From: SIAQ01 sp963767835
Lineage (GTDB): Bacteria > Planctomycetota > Planctomycetia > Gemmatales > Gemmataceae
DNA: 64,000 nucleotides
Assembly: GCA_963767835.1 (NCBI GenBank)
Contig: CAVYFY010000014.1
Span: 124,001 to 188,000, forward strand
Reading direction: 5' to 3'
Below are positions 60,692-64,000 of this stretch, piece after piece (position 1 is the first letter of the stretch; each line of letters begins with the position of its first letter). A model generated the notes under the pieces. The model was not told the DNA's origin and searched no databases. It saw only the letters and a program-made list of their open reading frames with translations. The position numbers and the translations under genes were made by a program.

Positions 60692-62894
60692 TTAGCCTTC
60701 GGCGCCGGCTTCACCGTTCTTCGGGGCAGCGACCGGCGCTGCCACGCTGGCGTATTCGTTGAATTCCAGGTATTGCAAGTGGCGGTACAGCTCGCTTGAG
60801 CCAAGCAATTCGCGGTGATCGCCCGATGCTTCGAGCTTGCCCTGGTATAAGAGAAAAATCTGGTCGCAACCCCGCAGTGTGGTCAGTCGATGCGGCAAAA
60901 AAATCACCGTGCGGCCCGGCGTCACCCGCTGCAGCGTGTCGTCGATCATCCCCTTCGTATCCTCGTCGAGCGGCACTACGGGCTCCTCGATCACCAGGAT
61001 CGCAGGATCGCGCAGGATCGCCCGCGCAATCGCAATGCGAAACATCTCCCCGAGCTTGAGTGGATGCCCTTGCTCGCCGATCACCGTCTCGTAACCTTGC
61101 GGCAACTTCGAAACGAACTGATGCGCGTGAGCCATCTTGGCGGCCTCGGTGATGCGCTGCAGATTGTAGGTCCGATCGCCGCAGCCGATGTTGTTGGCGA
61201 TGGTGTCGTTGAAAATCAGATTGTGCTGCAAGACCACGGCGATCTGGGCCCGCAGCGAATCCAGGGTCACCCAGCGCAGGTCCTTGCCATCAATGCGCAC
61301 CTCGCCGCCGCTGGGATCGAGAAAGCGTGGCAGCAAATAGACGAGGGCGTGAATTTCGCGCTCATCCGGACCGACGAGGGCGACTTTCTCGCCGGCCTTG
61401 ATCTTGAAGCTCACGTTGCTTAGCAGCTTGCGGCCGGTGCTCGAATCACGGAGCGATACCTTGTCGAACTGGATCATCCGCGTCATCGCCGGGATGAACT
61501 CGGCCTCGATCGCCTGGCCGACGCCCCCGTGGCGATCGAGGAAATCGAATACGGCCTTGGCGGACTGACGCGACGCGCCGCACCACGCGGCGGGCTTCGA
61601 GAAACGACAGGATCGGCCAATAGAGGCTGATGATGGCGGCCGTAAGCACCAGCACGCTGGTGACGTTGATCTGCTCGTCGAGGATGACGTAGCCGGCCAC
61701 CAGGAGCAAGACAAGCGCCGCTGCCAGGCCGAGGAAGAAAAAGAGCGGGCGGTAGATCGCCTCGGCCCGATAGCGCGTGAGCTGCGCCTTGGCGTAGCCC
61801 GACAGTTGCCGTTCCACGCGCGTCTGGTTGAAGCTTTCCATCAGGTAAATCTTGATGAGCCGCATCAGCGTCAAGCTTTCCTGGACGAGGACCAAATGCT
61901 CGGCGGCCTGCGTCTCCGCGTTACGCCCCTGCCGGCGAAAATAGGCGGCGATCTGCCCGCCGATCAGCCAGACCAACAGCGCGAACAACAGAAATGCCAC
62001 CGCAAGCCAAAAATTGACCAGGAAAGTGAAGGCTACCAGCAAGCCGAACTTGACCGGCTCGCGGAAATAGACCGTGAGCCATTGGAAGAGCCCATCATGC
62101 ACGACTTCCAGATGGCGCGTCGAAACGCTGACTGCTTCGCTGGGTCCCAGATCGCGAACAGCAAGGGTGCCGAGCCGATTCGTCTGCAGGTAAACAGAAC
62201 GCCGCAATCTGGTCACCGCTTCGAGCACGGCGATTGCGCCGAGATAGCGCGACAGGAACTTCAAGACGAGCCGGATAACGGCCAGGCTCAAGGCCCACAC
62301 GAACAGGTCGAGCAGGAACAGGTTGTTGCCGTCGGCCCACATCCACGGGTTCCACTCGGCAATAAAGCATAGGGGCCGAACGCCAAAGTTGTAGCGCCAG
62401 CGCACAACGGTGCTGAGGATGCCGCAATCGGCGAGATCGCGAAACGGGCCGTCGTCGCCGTGGATTTGCCGGGCCGACCTGCGAACTGTGTCGGCGGCAT
62501 TGGGGACTTTTTCGTTGATGAATCGCAGCGTGTCTCCCCACCAGAGCAGGGCCCGTTCACGCGGCGACCATTTTTCGATCGGCTCTCCGTCCAGCCAGTC
62601 CTTGATCTGGGCCGGTTCAATGCCAAGCGATGCCAGCTCGTCCTTCACGCTGTCCTTGCGATCTTTCTCGGCATTGGCGATGTCATCGAGAAATTGCTGC
62701 CGGGTGTGCACAGGGAGCTGGTGAAACGCAGGAATCTCGCCGCGCTCGACCATCAAGTCGATGAAGAAGGCTAACAGGACGATCAGGCCGACATAAAGGA
62801 TCGAGGTGCCGATGGAGGAAGCGATCGAAAGCCACTTGGCGAGCGGATGATAATCCAAGAACCCCCGGCAACGAGCAAACGCGGCACTGGCCAT
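60692..62894 (-). CDS. ABC exporter half-transporter with degenerate nucleotide-binding domain, one frameshift
   Basis: About 734 residues. Start ATG 62894 (MASAAFARCRGFLDYHPLAK). Six membrane helices (first at ~25-47; the second lies behind a large periplasmic insertion of ~150 residues), then a C-terminal ATPase part. The frame needs one base near 61545 (EARRVVRR then ESAKAVFDFLD-like). In the ATPase part Walker A reads GPDEREIHAL, so the Lys and Ser/Thr of GKS/T are missing. The signature is LKLGEMFR in place of LSGGQ, Walker B is ILVIEEP with Glu for Asp, and the H-loop His remains (FLPHRL). ATP hydrolysis is doubtful. It may pair with an active half or act as a regulator. Confidence 0.8.
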
Positions 62895-63045
62895 AGGTTC
62901 ATTCCGCAAAAGAATGCAAACGCGTCCCTCCGCCCATTGTAACAAGGTTGCGTTTTTTTGGGAAAAGGCGTTTCGCGACTTTCTGGAGATTGCCGAATAA
63001 GCGTGAGCGTTGTAGGAGTCGGGAAAAATTTAGCATCGGTCGGGA

Positions 63046-64000
63046 TCACGCCACGTCGCGGTCCTCGAAAAGGATCAACCCCGCCAGAAGCGCGATGGCC
63101 GTGTACAGAATCGCGTAAAGCACGACGTTGAAAGCATAGATAGAGTAGCGTTCGGGATCGAGCGGGGCCTCGCGGATGATCGCCGAGCTGACATCGAATA
63201 CCGCCAGCGCCGGCAGCAATAGCTCGAACAATTGGGCGACAAAATGCACCAGCGCGATGCCCTGGCTCACCTCTGTCATGATCGGCGCCAGATGGCCGAG
63301 GAAGTAGATCACCAGGCACGCCGCCACGTTCACCACCATCGGCACTCGCGTCGCCAGCGCTACGCTGATCGCGATCAACGTCATCACCTGCCCGAAGCCA
63401 ATCGCCAGGCCTGGCAGCGCCTCGCCGCAATCGTTGATCCACAGTCCGACGCCTTTGAGCAAATCGCCTGTGATCGTTTGCCCGTAGGTATGCCGGATCA
63501 GGTCGGTCACCCAGATTGCATCGGGAGGCAGCGGCGTGATCTGCGGTTGATATTCGTAATGGTATTTCCCCAGCACAACCCAGATAAGCGTCCAGCTCAG
63601 AAACATGGTCATGAACGCCCCGCCGAGCGTGATGCCCAGGAATTTGCCCAGCAGAAAATCGCGCCGCGTCACCGGCTTGCTCAAAAGCGTGACGGCGGTG
63701 CGGCCTTCGATCTCCTCGGCCACCGAAATGCTGGCGTTGATGACGCCGAAAATGGCCGGGATCAGCATCGTCAAGGCATAGGTGATTTCCTTGACCATCT
63801 TGGTGTCTTCGCCGAAGGTGAAATAGGGAATGACGATGGAAATGATCATGCCCAGCACGCCGGCTATCGTCAGCATCCAAAACATCGGTTGACGAAGCCC
63901 TTCTTGAAATGCCGCCAGCGTGATCGCGCCAGTTTTGGGCAACAAGGTAAGCAACATCCAGATGATGCCGATGAAGAGGTCTATGCCAATTTGCAGCGAC
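63046..64000 (-). CDS. ABC-2 type permease, 5' end beyond the window
   Basis: The frame is open to the window edge: an ATG at 63957 is possible, but ...GIDLFIGIIW continues upstream in frame as part of a membrane helix, so the start lies outside. At least 318 residues with six hydrophobic helices. EEIEGRTAVTLLSKPVTRRD, then FLLGKFLGITLGGA is the amphipathic loop of ABC-2 permeases of the NosY/gliding type. The ATPase is probably further upstream. It lies 151 bp before the ABC exporter gene on the same strand. Confidence 0.8.
   Translation of the reverse strand, partial: SLQIGIDLFIGIIWMLLTLLPKTGAITLAAFQEGLRQPMFWMLTIAGVLGMIISIVIPYFTFGEDTKMVKEITYALTMLIPAIFGVINASISVAEEIEGRTAVTLLSKPVTRRDFLLGKFLGITLGGAFMTMFLSWTLIWVVLGKYHYEYQPQITPLPPDAIWVTDLIRHTYGQTITGDLLKGVGLWINDCGEALPGLAIGFGQVMTLIAISVALATRVPMVVNVAACLVIYFLGHLAPIMTEVSQGIALVHFVAQLFELLLPALAVFDVSSAIIREAPLDPERYSIYAFNVVLYAILYTAIALLAGLILFEDRDVA

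Overview
The window is a high-GC bacterial chromosome segment, most likely from a planctomycete of the Gemmata/Isosphaera type. This is inferred from family content rather than a marker gene: a DUF1552 protein, a CBM9/PQQ-sugar-dehydrogenase/cytochrome c fusion, a redoxin/cytochrome/copper-monooxygenase/EF-hand fusion, a Tricorn-like S41 protease, an N-terminal zinc-ribbon membrane protein, a soluble Hanks kinase, and a giant secreted protein with an LEPR-XLL-type N-terminus and a dockerin-like C-terminus. I see no rRNA, intact tRNA or CRISPR array. Gene order is mostly short transcription units on both strands.

Layout. 0-8 kb (minus strand): a membrane-anchored hypothetical protein, a DUF5678/retropepsin/XRE gene set, DUF4058, a dihydropyrimidinase/hydantoinase and a 955-residue secreted dehydrogenase-cytochrome fusion. 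8-17 kb: a zinc-ribbon protein, DUF1552, a cytosolic subtilase behind a 94-nt hairpin, a DUF4160 / DUF2442-XRE toxin-antitoxin-like pair with a perfect palindromic operator, a Ser/Thr kinase and bifunctional PutA. 17-28.6 kb: a WD40 protein, an intact-ended but frameshifted ISH3-like element with a 5-bp target duplication, coaD, two PPC-like secreted paralogues, an AsmA-like protein, an LptF/LptG-type permease, peptide deformylase and a TetR regulator. 28.8-38.6 kb: the redoxin/monooxygenase fusion, a membrane diiron protein, a PQQ-like propeller, a multi-pass permease and Tricorn. 38.6-45.6 kb is a mobile-element graveyard. 45.8-64 kb: superoxide dismutase, a TIGR03032 protein, the ~3,500-residue surface protein, a SAM methyltransferase, an ABC exporter with a degenerate nucleotide-binding domain, and an ABC-2 permease cut by the window edge.

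The most striking result is a 2.6-kb serine-recombinase element (42805-45430) inserted in an IS630 transposase fragment. Removing it at the shared GTAC restores the host reading frame exactly. Its first gene (DUF5372-like) has no start codon in the integrated form. Its Shine-Dalgarno and ATG lie at the opposite end of the element, so joining the two ends at GTAC yields ATG-AAG-CGT-ACA in frame. The element therefore appears to carry a circular operon whose first gene is completed only in the excised circle.

More than a dozen otherwise well-preserved genes carry single-base frameshifts (XRE, hydantoinase x2, zinc-ribbon, PutA x2, WD40, transposase, AsmA, LptG-type, PQQ-like x2, Tricorn x2, giant protein, ABC exporter). 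The spread over housekeeping and accessory genes points to assembly or read indels rather than biology. I therefore annotate these as single genes and give the shift position.
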